A DNA stretch of 64,000 nt from contig JAVYIG010007504.1 in assembly GCA_035222895.1 (NCBI GenBank), forward strand, positions 37,159-101,158. Direction: 5' to 3'. Position 1 is the first letter of the stretch. Each line of letters begins with the position of its first letter. Origin of the DNA: Strongylocentrotus droebachiensis (taxonomy: Eukaryota > Echinodermata > Echinoidea > Camarodonta > Strongylocentrotidae). The notes below the pieces were generated by a model. It searched no databases. It was given only the letters and a program-made list of their open reading frames with translations, and was not told the origin of the DNA. Below, piece after piece: positions 51,771 through 63,396 of the stretch. The translations under genes and the position numbers were made by a program.

Positions 51771-53486
51771 TCCCAACTTTGTGAAAGCCTTTTCCTCAAA
51801 ATGTCCGTTTACATCATTTCTATAAGATCATTAAGGGCAAATTATTATGGAATAACAGATCGTAATAATACACATCCGAGGTTTGCTTTAATTGTGTAAT
51901 GCAACTCGGTCATGATTTGTTGCTCCATGTGATAGATGACCTAAGGGATATCACGGACATCAATATAATTCACCTACATTTTTTCATCACCGATTTAAAG
52001 TATTATGAATAAAACATGGCATAATCTAAATACTTCTACAAAAGTATTAGTCACCTTGAATGCATATTGTGATGAATGATCTTGCTGTCTCTTGGTCTGT
52101 AGAGTGCTGTCAAGCTACTCTATTGTACATGTAGGTTCAGGTACCGTGCTGTACTGCCAATGCCCATATCTGGCATCGAGTGTGCTCCTTGATGACCTCT
52201 AGCTTCATCTAGATGTCAAAGTTCAAAGTGCAACATTATTTCCACATTTTCTTTCAAGCAATACTATTAATTACTTTAAACAATTCTATATTTTAAACAA
52301 AATTCTATTTTGAAATTTCAATGGACAATCATTACATAAATAGGGGAACATAAAGATCATTTTAGTTTTAGACAAACAAAGAATTTCAAAATTCAAAACG
52401 AAACAGCAATGGGTATATAAAATGTGATGAGATCAAAACGATTTAGTGAAAACTGAAAGCTTTACCACATTGCAAGTTGCAATAAATCATACATCACCAA
52501 ACTATACACAAGAAAATATATGCTAGAATAATACACATAGGAAACAAAATCCTTTTTGGTTCTGCATTGCTTCAAGGTTTATACCATTAATGGATTCATA
52601 AGATTCGAATCATTAAAACAAAATGTTTGTCAAAATTATTCTCATCTGTACCATAGCTGAGGTAAATGATCTCCTCCCTGAACTTCTGAAGGGATGTCCT
52701 CTTCACTGGGTGGCTCGTAAAAACACAGACCACCAAGTTCTTTCAGACCTGCAATCTCCCTGCTAAGAATCTCGGCGAGTCTTCTGAAGAAGTAGACTTA
52801 TCGCTTACGGAGAAGAGCTGACCTCTCAAGCCCACTTCGAAGATGCGTAGTTCAAAGCTTTGTGAAAGCCTTTTTCCTCCAAATGTCCGTTTACATCATT
52901 TCTATAAGATCATTAAGGGCAAATTATTATTGAATAACAGAAGGTAATAATACACATCCGAGGTTTGCTTTAATTGTGTAATGCAACTTGGTCATGATTT
53001 GTTTCTCCATGTGATAGATGACCTAGGGAGTATGACGGACATCAATATAATTCACCTACATTTTTCATCACCGATTTAAAGCATTATGAATAAAACATGG
53101 CATAATCTAAATACTTCTACAAAAGTATTAGTCACCTTGAATGCATATTGTGATGAATGATCTTGCTGTCTCTTGGTTTGTAGAGTGCTGTCAAGCTACT
53201 CTATTGTTAAGGTAGGTTCAGGTACCGTCCTGTACTGCCAATGCCCATATCTGGCATCGAGTGTGCTCCTTGACCTCTAGCCTCATCTAGATGTCAAAGT
53301 TCAAAGGGCAAAGGTTTTACACCTTTTCTTTCAAGCAATCATAAACTACATAAAAAAGAATAGTTTAAACGAAATAATATTTTGAAATCTAAATTTCCAA
53401 TCATTACATATAGAAAGGGGGACATAAAGATCATTTAAGTTTTAGACAAACAAAGAATGTCAAATTCAAAATAAAAAACGAAACAG

Positions 53487-53596
53487 CTTCTTCTTCTTAG
53501 TTGATCCCTTCACTATTTTGGAGATTCCTGGAGTCCAAATAAAGTAAATGTTTAAATCCGACCGGTTAGGAGCTTTTGATAGTATTAAAACGTGTA
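53487..53596. repeat. 110-bp insertion within one array unit
   Basis: Sibling units read ACGAAACAG directly joined to CAATGGGTATATAAA. Here CTTCTTCTTCTTAGTTGATC to AAAACGTGTAG separates them. It accounts for the 1191-bp spacing of this unit. No TIRs are apparent. Confidence 0.7.
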
Positions 53597-56500
53597 GCAA
53601 TGGATATATAAAATGTGATGAGATCAAAAAAAGTTAGTGAAAACTAAAAGCGTTACCACATTGCAAATCGTAATAAATCATACATCACCAAACTATACAC
53701 AAGAAAATATATGCTAGAATAATACACATAGGGAACAAAATCCTATTTGGTTGTGTATTGCTTCAGGGTTTATACCATTAATGGATTCACAAGATTTGAA
53801 TCATTCAAACAAAATTGTTGTCAATATCATTCTTCTCTGTACCATAGCTTAGGTTAAGGATCTCCTCCCTGAACTTCTGATGGGATGTCCTCTTCACTGG
53901 GTGGCTCGTAAAAAACACAGACCACCAAGTTCTTTCAGACCTGCAATCTCCTTGCTAGGAATCTCGGCGAGTCTTCTGAAGAAGTAGACTTATTGCTTAC
54001 GGAGAAGAGCTGACCTCTCAAGCCCACTTGGAAGATGCGTAGTCCCAAGCTTTGTGAAAGCCTTTTTCCCCCAAATGTCCGTTTACATCATTTCTATAAG
54101 ATTATTAAGGGCAAATTATTATGGAATAACAAAAGGTAATAATACACATCCGAGGTTTGCTTTAATTGTGTAATGCAACTTGGTCATGATTTGTTTCTCC
54201 ATGTGATAGATGACCTAGGGAATATCACAGACATCAATATAATTCACATACATTTTTTCATCACCGATTTAAAGCATTATGAACAATATGACATCATCTA
54301 AATACTTTTTCAAGAGTATGTTAGTCACCTTGAATGCATATTGTGATGAATGAGCTTGTTGTCTCTTGGTCCGTAGAGGGCTGTCAAGCTACTCTACTGT
54401 TAAGATAGGTTCAGGTACCGTGCTGTACTGCCAATGCCCATATGTGGCATCGAGTGTGCTCCTTGATGACATCTAGCTTCATCTAGATGTCAAATTTCAT
54501 AGTGCAAAATTATTTCCACATTTTCTTTCAAGCAATACTATAAACTACATTAAACAATTATATATTTAAAACAAAATTTCATTTTGAAATTAAATTTCAA
54601 AACAAGACGGCAATGGGTATAAAAAATGTGTTGAGATCAAAGCAAGTATAAGTCAAAACTGAAAAGCTTGGCGCCATTGCAAATTGAAATAAATCATTCA
54701 TCTTTAAACTAGACGCAAACAAAAAAATGCTAGAATTATACACATAGGTAACAAAGTCCTATTTGGTTACAATCGCTTTGAAGTTTATTCCATTATATAG
54801 ATTCATGAGATTTGAATCATTTAAAAAATCTTCGTCAAAATCATTCTCATCTGTGCCATAGCTGATGTGATCTCCACCCTAAAATTCTGAAGGGATGGCA
54901 TCTTCACACGGTGCCATATACAATACATGTAGCCACGACCCTACGTTAATTCTGTAAATTCTGCCATCAGCATGTCAATATGGCATCATCTACATGTACA
55001 TGTAAACACTTTGGCAAAAGTATGTTAGTCACCTTGACTGCATATTGTAATGAATGAGCTTGTTGTCTCTTTGTCTGTACAGTGCTGTCAAGCTACTCTA
55101 CTGTTAAGATAGGTTCAGGTACCGTGCTGTACTGTCAATGCCCATAGCTGGCATCGGGTGTGCTCCTTGATGACCTCTAGCTTTATCTAGATGTCAAAGT
55201 TCAAAGGGCAGAATTATTTCCACATTTTCTTTCAAGCAATACTATACATTACATTAAACAATTATATATTTAAACAAATTTCTATTTTCAAATTTCAATG
55301 GACATTCATTACATAAATAGGGGACATAAAGATCCTTTTAGTTCTAGACCAAGAAAGAAAATGAAAATTCAAAACTAGACTGAAATGGGTATATAAAATG
55401 TGGTGGGATCACAGCAAGTCAGTCAAAACTGAAAAGCTTGGCGCTATTACAAATTGCAATACATCATACATCATTAAACTCTACAGAAGAAAATAAATGT
55501 CAGAATGATACACACACAGGGAACAAAATCCTATTTGGTTGTGTATTGCTTCGGGGTTTAAACCATTACTGGATTCCTAAGATTTGAATCATTCAAACAA
55601 TTTTTTTTGTCAATACATTCTTCTCTGTACCATAGCTGAGGTTAAGGATCTCCTCCCTGAACTTCTGAAGGGATGTCCTCTACAATGGGTGGCTCGTAAA
55701 GACACAGAAGGTGTGACCACCAAGTTCTTTCACACCGGCAATCTCCTTGCTAGGAATCTCGGCGAGTCTTCTGAAGAAGTAGACTTATCGCTTACGGAGA
55801 AGAGCTGACCTCTCAAGCCCACTTGGAAGATGCGTAGTCCCAAGCTTTGTGAAAGCCTTTTTCCTCCAAATGTCCGTTTACATCATTTCTATAAGATCAT
55901 TAAGGGCAAATTATTATGGAATAACAAAAGGTAATAATACACATCCGAGGTTTGCTTTAATTGTGTAATGCAACTTGGTCATGATTTGTTTCTCCATGTG
56001 ATAGATGACCTAGGAAGTATGACAGACATCAATATAATTCGCCTAAATCTTTTCATCACCGATTTAAAGCATTGTGAATAATAAGGCATCATCTAAATAC
56101 TTTTACAAAAGTATTAGTCACCTTGAATGCATATTGTGATGAATGAGCTTGTCGTCTCTTGCTATGTGGAACGCTTTCAAGCTACTCTACTGTTAAGGTA
56201 GGTTCAGGTACCATGCTGTCCTGCCAATGCCTAATTTCTGGCATGAAATGAGCTCCCTGGTGACCTCTAGTTTCATCCAGATGTCAAAGTTCAAAGTGCA
56301 AAGTTATTTCCACCTTTTCTTTCAAGCAATCATAAACTACATGAAAAAGAATAGTTTAAACAAAATAGCATTTTGGAAGATCAATTTTCCAATCATTACA
56401 TAGAAAGGGGGACATAAAGATCATTTAATTTTTAGACAAACAAAGAAAATGAAAATTCAAAACTAGACTGCAATGGGTATATAAAATGTGCTGGGATCCC

Positions 56501-56674
56501 ATCAAGTCAGTAAAAACTGAAAAGCTTGGCGCTATTGCAAATTGCAATACATCATACATCATTAAACTCTACAGAAGAAAATAATGATAGAATGATACAC
56601 ATAGGGAACAAAATCCTATTTGGTTGTGCATTGCTTCAGGGTTTATACCATCAATGGATTCATAAGATTCGAAT

Positions 56675-56914
56675 CATTCAAACAAAATGTTTGTCAAAAT
56701 CATTCTCATCTGTACCATAGCTGAGGTGAATGATCTCCTCCCTTGACTTCTGAAGGAATGTCCTCTTCATTGGGTGGCTCGTAAAGACACAGACCATCAA
56801 GTTCTTCCAGACCGGCAATCTCCTTGCTAGGAATCTCGGCGAGTCTTCTGAAGAAGTAGACTTATCGCTTACGGAGAAGAGCTGACCTCTAAAGTCCACT
56901 TGGAAGATGCGTAG
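56675..56914 (-). pseudogene. Kinase-tail copy with an alternative open frame
   Basis: The minus strand is open from FRGQLFSVS, which matches LKGKGFSVS of the gene, through a shifted middle (SPRFLARRLPVW) and back into homologous frame at TSHPMKRTFLQKSREEII and GTDENDFD. Two compensating frameshifts explain why it stays open for 73 codons. The start Met has no standing. Confidence 0.7.
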
Positions 56915-57984
56915 TCCAAAGCTTTGTGAAAGCCTTTTTCCTCCAAATGTCCGTTTACATCATTTCTATAAGATCATTAAGGGCAAATTATTATGGAATA
57001 ACAGGAGGTAATATACACATCCGAGGTTTGCTTTAATTGGGTAATGCAACTTGGTCAGTATGTGCTGCTCCATGTGATAGATGACCTAGGGAGTCTGACG
57101 GACATCAATATAATTCACCTACATTTTTCATCACCGATTTAAAGCATTGTGAATAATAAGGCATAATCTAAATACTTTTACAAAAGTATTAGTCACCTTG
57201 AATGCATATTGTGATGAATGAGCTTGCCGTCTCTTGCTATGTGGAACGCTTTCAAGCTACTCTACTGTTAAGGTAGGTTCAGGTACCGTGCTGTCCTGCC
57301 AATGCCTAATTTCTGGCATCGAGTGCGCTCCTTGATGACCTCTAGCTTCATCTAGACGTCAACGTTCAAAGTGCAAAATTATTTCCACAATATCTTTCAA
57401 GCAAAACTATAAACTACATTAAACAATTATATATTTTAAACAAAATTATATTTTGAAATTTCAATGGACAATCATTACATAAATAGGGGAACATAATGAT
57501 CATTTTAGTTTTAGACCAACAAAGAAAATGAAAATTCAAAACTAGACTGCAATGGGTATATAAAATGTGGTGGGATCACAGCAAGTCAGTCGAAACTGAA
57601 AAGCTTGGCGCTATTGCAATACATCATACATCATTAAACTCTACAGAAGAAAATAATGTTAGAATGATACACATAGGGAACAAAATCCTATTTGGTTGTG
57701 CATTGCTTCGGGGTTTATACCATTAATGGATTCCTAAGATTTGAATCATTCAAACAAAATTGTCGTCAATATCATTCTCATCTGTACCATAGCTGAGGTT
57801 AAGGATCTCCTCCCTGAACTTCTGAAGGGATGGCCTCTTCACTGGGTGGCACGTATAGATACAGAAGCTTTGATCCCCAGGATCCTTCAGATCTGCCATT
57901 TCCTTGCTAAGAATCTAGGCGAGTCTTCTGCAGAAGTAGAATTATTCTTTACGCAATTCGTAGTACTCCCCTATCAGACCACAC

Positions 57985-58040
57985 GCTGGAAATGAATGTG
58001 ATCGCCTGCTTTTCCAGCTCATCTGGGTGCTTCTGAGAGA
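57985..58040 (-). pseudogene. Pseudo-copy of the KHVDEL coiled-coil exon
   Basis: Behind a pyrimidine tract and AG, the minus strand reads KHPDELEKQAI, against KHVDELESRLE in exon 3 of the kinase gene (60562-60636). Similarity ends after about 11 codons. It joins directly to the last, diverged kinase-tail unit (57746-57955), so the array also includes sequence from upstream kinase exons. Confidence 0.65.
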
Positions 58041-58402
58041 AACATAACAGATTAAAGACAATATCACTTATATGAAACACATTATTTCCAATCAAAACGT
58101 TATCAAAATTTGCCAAAGTCTAGAACATATTTTATTGTTGCCTTGTGCGAAACGTGACAGAAGAATGACGGCCTTGATCAAAGTAATAAATTACACGAAA
58201 TGTTTTGGATTATTATTAATCGAATCTTTTCAATGCTTGCGGTTCAGGAATATTTTGTAAAAATCATTCACCTGTGAGTGATGCAAACTGTGGGAAAGTG
58301 TTGGTTTCGCTCTCTGTACAGCGGTGTCGAACAGTAGGCAATGTTACTCTCATGATATAAGGTCTCAGCCCTATCCTCCACTGGCCTCCTTCCACTGGTC
58401 GT

Positions 58403-61400
58403 TCATACAAGGTCTTCGTCTGAATCACTCTCATTGGTACGAGATCTCAGATAGTTAATCTCCTGGCTGAACTCCTGAAGTGATGGCCTCTTCCTTCGGG
58501 GGCTGGAGTAGATGTTGAAACCATAGTCCCCAAGTTCTTTCAGACCGGGAATCTCCTGGCCAACGTAGGCTGCAAGTCTTCCCAAGGAATAAACGTCACT
58601 GCTTACGGAGAAACCCTTTCCTTTGAGAGCACACTCAGGAGCAATGTAGTTGTATGCCTGACTATACTTGTAGTCACGCTTTTGCGTGGCTGTGAAGGGC
58701 ATCCAGGCTGGGGAGAGCATATTCATTTCGCTGGACCATCCGAAATCAATGATCTTAGCTCGCCACTCTCCTCCAGACTTCACCAGGAGCACATTGTCCT
58801 CCTTGAGATCATTGCACAAGAAGCCCTTCTTGTGCATCACTGTGAGTCCATCTGCTATATCCAACATGACATTCATCCAGGCGTCTTTGTCCAGCTTGGG
58901 GCCCTTGCCATCTATGCAATTCAGGATTGAATAGCTCTCGCCTTTTTCTACATCCCCACAGAACTCCATAGCAATGCCGACCACGTCTATACGAACCTTG
59001 CAGCATCCGTAGAACTCCGGGAACCACTCCATGCATCCCAACCTCTGGAGGATTTTCATTTCATTCTGGAGCTTCTCGATTGCGGATTTCCGATTTCCGT
59101 CAACGCCTCCAGGAGGAAGAGCGATGACCTTGAGGGCGACTGGCTCATTGGTCTTGGCGTGGCGGAAAAGATAGACGGTCCCGGCAGTTCCACTTCCCAG
59201 TTCGATTGCTCCATTCGGCTCACGAAATGGAACAAGGTCACGCATTCGTTTCACGATGGTGCCAGCTTTAGCCTTGCCTTTGGACTTTGGGGTACCATTT
59301 GCTGCAACCAGGTCACTGTTTGACATTTCGATAACCTTGTCCAAAAACCTGTCTAGCCTCAAACATGACCAGGGCACAAATGCTTTCCTACACGAAGACA
59401 AATTTATGAGTAAAATCATACATTAATCCGAAATCAAACAGTTAAAATTTAGCCCACGCACATGTGGATAATAACGAGGAAAGTTTAACGTTTTTGTTTC
59501 ATAATATCACGTTTTGATATTAAACACTCCTGTCAGTGTCATTAAACATCTAAATACAAAATAGTCTATACATGTAGGCCTATAACTCCAGCAAAAACAA
59601 AATTGAAGAAAATGACAGGCTACTTATTTTTTCAATAATATTTTATGAAAAAGAATGGCTAATGGTCTGAGAGGTTCGATCAGGTAAAGCGCACTGCTGA
59701 ACATATTCAGGAAATTTCAATTGTTTACCATTAGTACTTACACTTCATCAAACTCTAGTACATCAACAGCGTCAATGAACACAGGAGGAATCTTCCTCGG
59801 GCTTGTCGAGAGGGCGTCATAGAAGATCTCCTTAGTTCTAGCTCCTGATTGGTTGTCATCAATGGTGGTAAGGGCATCATAGAAGATATCCTCAGAGATA
59901 TCTGGTGATTGGTCGTCATCGATGGTGGAAAGGGCGTCATAGAAGATGTCCTCAGAGCTGGCTGCTGATGGATCAACTCCCTGAGAGCTGCTTGAGGATG
60001 GGACTGAGATCTCACTGACTGTCTGAGTCCCTGATGTCTGGACCTGTTTGGAAAGATGGCTCTACAAAAAAAAATATGCAAGATAAAGAACCATTAATAC
60101 TTAAGCTGACTTATGTTAGGTTAATACAATTATGAAGACTTTGCAGCACAATAACAAAAAAACGGTTGCGTAATATTAACAGAAAGCGTGCATGAGCAAA
60201 GTATACATGGAGGTTGTCAAATATACAGATATAACACGATCTTTGGAACCACTTGTGTCACCTGAAAATCGGTATTATACCGAAAAGCAGGTGGATTCGT
60301 CATCCACTGATTTACTTGATATACGAAAGATGGTAAAGATGTTTGACTTGTTTTTTTAAAGAGTATGTTGTTATTGTTGTCGTTTTTTAATAATTCTTTT
60401 ATATTGTTATGAATAACTAATGTATTTCCGGATCCCTTTGTTTCCATGCACCAACTATATCTTCAAACCCTTTGATGCAGTATGTATCCATCATCTATGA
60501 AAAATTGCTATCTCTGATATGTCGTAAAAGTAAAATATTTAGGGATTGGAGTAGAACCTACCAGAAGTTCATCCTGTGCTTGCCTGCTTGCACGTTTCTC
60601 ATCTTCCAAGCGGCTTTCCAGCTCATCAACGTGTTTCTAAAGTTCATAGCGGAAACCGTGGGATAACGATGAGCAACATTATACTCCAAACATTCCAAGA
60701 TATATTACTCAATTTAGATGTTGATCTTCTTATTCCTGTATTTATTATCAATGTTACAATCATTGTGTCAGCTGATTTGATTCATTTTACAGTTATTATC
60801 TATGATGAGGCACAGATTAGGAATCTGAAAACAATCAAACAAACAAAACTTTCTTATTCCAGACACACATATATTATTTAAAAACAAACGGACAAAACTT
60901 TTGTATTCCTAGGTAATTGCAAAAGCATTTATAATTATATAGAATCGATTGCTAAATAAATATATCAATTACCTGTTGTGCATCCTTGGAAGACGTAGCC
61001 TGCTGCCGCTCTTCTTCCAGGCCAGTTTCATTGATTTGGCATCATCTTTTTTTGGGAAACTAATATTGATAGGCATGTATTTAGAAAAAGCAAGGCCAGA
61101 GGCGGCGGAGCGAATTCCACAGGGGGGGGGGGGCACAACAAAAAAGGGCACTTTCTGGAAAAAAAGGGCACCTTCAAAAGAAAATCTCAAAGGGATTTTT
61201 AGACATTGGTATATACCCCTATGTTGTGATTACATTATCGGGGATGATTTCAATATTTGTTTCTCTTTATATTTCATTTAAGATATTGCTTAAGTATCAT
61301 ACTTTGCAGTTGTGTGTGATGGTCTAAACATTCATTTGCGAGCGAGGATTTTTTTTAAAGATTTGTAAGTTTGCAGTTCGAAAAATTACATCTTATAAGA

Positions 61401-62990
61401 GGAAAAACCCAATCCTGATGGGGTTATAAACACATTCCCATAACGGAAGACTGAAAAGATATTTGAAAAGTTACATAATTATGACATCTACAACTACGAG
61501 CGAACTTTGGGGAAAATTGCTTTTAGTCGCTTGAAATTAGGGGCACGTTTAATGATAAGAGGAAAAGCGGAAACTTATCGAAAGGGTTAAGACACTTATT
61601 AGAAAAGAAAAGGAGCACGTGTCAAAGTACAAAGGCTAATTATTAGAGGTGAAAATGTGGCACTTCTTACACCTAAATAAAGAGGCATGCACCAGGGATG
61701 AAAAGGAAATAGGCATTTGTCAACGGAAAAGTGGCACCAATCAGATTTTGATAGGGGGCATTTATGAAAAAGGGATAGGTTCTTTATTAGAAAGGAAATT
61801 GGGCACATATTGTTAAGAGGGTAATAAAAAGGAAAAGAGCATTTATTAGGAAGGAAAGGGGGGACGTGTCAAACTAAAAGGGGCAATTATAGAGATGAAA
61901 AGAGCACTTATCAGGAGGGGAAGGGGTACTTGTCAAAGTAAAACGAGTATCTCTCAGAATTGAATAGGGTCATTTACAAGAGATGAAGAGGGGCACTTCA
62001 TGATGTGAATGAAAAGTAACTATTTTCATAGATGAAAAGGGGCATTTAAGAGAAGGGAAAAGGGCTCTTTTTAATTGGGGGCACTTATCATAAGTAAAAG
62101 GGGCACTTATTAAAAAAAAGAAAGGGGGGGGGGACATGTGAAAATATAAGGTGTGCTTATCCAAGTTAAAAAGGGGTAGTTATTCAAAGGGGAAGGGGCA
62201 CTTTTTACAAAGAAAAAGGGAAACTTGTCAAAGCAAAAGGGGAACCTCTCAGATTTGAATAGGGCAATTATCAGATGTGAAGGGGGCGCTTATCAAAAGT
62301 GAAAGGGGCTTTTCTCGTTCTAAAAAATGGAACTTACTAAAGATTTAAAAAGGCACTTATGAGAATGGAAAATGGACACTTATTGCAAAGGAAAATGGGA
62401 CCTTGTCAAAGGAAAGGGATACGTGTCAAAATAAAAGGGGCACTTATAAGAGGTGGAAAGGGCAAGGGCACTTTTAAAAATGAAAGGGGCACTTTTCCAA
62501 TGTAAAAAGGGGCCCTTTCCTATGCAAAAGGGGGCACATTTAGGGTACTTGAAATAGTGGGAGGGCACTGTGCCCCCTGCCCCCTCGGGAGCGCCGCCTC
62601 TGAGCAGGGCTCTCCCAAGCCCCCCCCCCGTTCCTCTTCTATCTCTCTCTCTTTCTCTCTATCTCTCTCTCTCTCCCTCTCACCCTCTCTCTCCTCGGCC
62701 CCATATTATGTAACTATCAATCACCCTTTCTTATCTTAATTTCTTTTTTACAACTGAGGGCAGCAAATACATCAAGCTTCACACTTTAATACGTCTCGGC
62801 ACTCCTTTCAGTGTGTATCATGCAATTAAGATATGTCCCTTCGCTCATTCACATTTGCTACATACATGTACATTTATGTTTTTTAAGAGAACATTTGTTT
62901 CAGTTTCACATTCAGGTACATGAAAACGTATCCTCGAAAATTTACAAGCCAATAAATTCAATTCAGTTCCCTCTATACTACTAATACTTA

Positions 62991-63047
<57 letters not shown>

Positions 63048-63396
63048 CACCACCACCACCACCACCACCACCACTACCACTAATACTACTAATTTATCCT
63101 TCTACTACCGCTTTTTACTATTCGATAAGAGAGGCAATGTAAACTAAACAAATGAAATTATATCAAAACAGATGAAATCATAGTTTAAGCAGAATTCTTG
63201 GTGCCATAATGTTATGATCATCATCATCATCATCCTCATCATCATCATCACAATTTTTCAATAAGAATTCTAAGGATATATTCTTCACCTGAGCTCCGAT
63301 GTTGGCATCCTTGATAATATCTCGACTGAAGATAGTGGTGTTGTCTTTCTTCAGCAAAGATTCGAATAAACGACGATTCGGTGATATATCAGACAT
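58403..63396 (-). CDS. Unusual protein kinase with IFYDAL repeats and a CND catalytic loop
   Basis: Modelled coding exons: 63396-63289, 60636-60562, 60061-59742, 59387-58403. Joins are GT-AG and phase-consistent; 1488 nt, 495 aa. Residues 1-36 start MSDISPNRRLFESLLKK; exon 2 is coiled coil (KHVDELESRLEDEKRASRQA). Exon 3 holds three 20-residue repeats with EDIFYDAL, EDIFYDAL and KEIFYDAL at protein residues 98, 118 and 138. The last exon is the kinase domain: GSGTAG loop, Lys254 in VALKVI, FLCNDLKEDN (Asp361, Lys363, Asn366), DFG at 382-384, APE at 417-419, acidic tail ESDSDEDLV. HRD is replaced by CND, so it is a non-RD kinase; the other catalytic residues remain, so activity is plausible. 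A further coiled-coil exon near 60974-61020 may belong here. The 5' UTR has a splice (63659 to 63397). I do not recognise the subfamily. Confidence 0.85.
59800..59953 (-). repeat. Three 60-bp coding repeats (FFAT-like IFYDAL motifs)
   Basis: The cores lie at 59953-59930, 59893-59870 and 59833-59810, exactly 60 nt apart. On the plus strand each is AGGGCGTCATAGAAGAT or AGGGCATCATAGAAGAT. The peptides are SSEDIFYDALSTIDDDQSP, ISEDIFYDALTTIDDNQSG and RTKEIFYDALSTSPR. Confidence 0.95.
60974..61022 (-). CDS. Candidate additional coiled-coil exon of the kinase gene
   Basis: The minus strand reads ETGLEEERQQATSSKDAQQ followed by a donor GTAATT. In this frame it would join exon KHVDELESRL at phase 0 and extend the coiled coil. 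No acceptor AG at the right phase lies between it and an upstream stop, so either the exon start is unresolved or the exon is dead. A related decayed copy lies near 47700-47800. Confidence 0.4.
61097..62602. mobile_element. 1.5-kb hAT-like TIR element with a degenerate minisatellite interior
   Basis: Ends CAGAGGCGGCGGAGCG and CGCCGCCTCTG are inverted. Flanks are AGCAAGGC (61089-61096) and AGCAGGGC (62603-62610), an 8-bp duplication with one mismatch. The interior from about 61120 to 62570 is a highly diverged tandem array of about 21-30-bp units around GGGGCACTTATCAAAAG and AAAAGGGGCAC. No coding capacity. Lies in the first coding intron of the kinase gene. Confidence 0.82.
62640..62700. repeat. 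(CT)n microsatellite
   Basis: CT-rich run with ATCTCTCTCT units beside the right end of the TIR element. Confidence 0.85.
62985..63085. repeat. (TAC)n(CAC)n microsatellite
   Basis: About fifteen ACT units switch cleanly to about ten ACC units, then return to mixed ACT. In the first coding intron of the kinase gene. Confidence 0.95.

Larger units (their letters stand above)
48900..58000 (-). repeat. Tandem array of about 1.08-kb units with decayed kinase C-terminal exons
   Basis: Ten fragments related to the C-terminal coding part of the kinase gene (58403-59387) recur on the same strand at: 49005-49116, 49863-49963, 50447-50686, 51529-51770, 52610-52850, 53801-54041, 54817-54915, 55589-55837, 56675-56914 and 57746-57955. 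Spacings of full units are 1082, 1081, 1191, 1086 and 1071 bp. Two units are deleted. Each unit also repeats about 800 bp of non-coding sequence, with markers GTAGGTTCAGGTACCGTGCT, CATCTAGATGTCAAAGTTCA and AAGCTTGGCGCTATTGCAAA. Copies at 49863 and 54817 share a distinct subtype (TTAAACTAGACGCAAACAAA, GGTTACAATCGCTTTGAAG), which implies higher-order duplication. Confidence 0.92.

Noticed and set aside
60949-61281. Plus-strand 110-codon frame overlapping the left end of the TIR element
   Set aside because: Crosses a transposon boundary and is opposite the kinase gene; no recognisable domain.
63178-63288. Read-through extension of kinase exon 1 ending in an Asp-rich run
   Set aside because: A good donor (CAG/GTGAAG) ends the exon at 63289, and the extension is a (TCA)n repeat followed by a stop.
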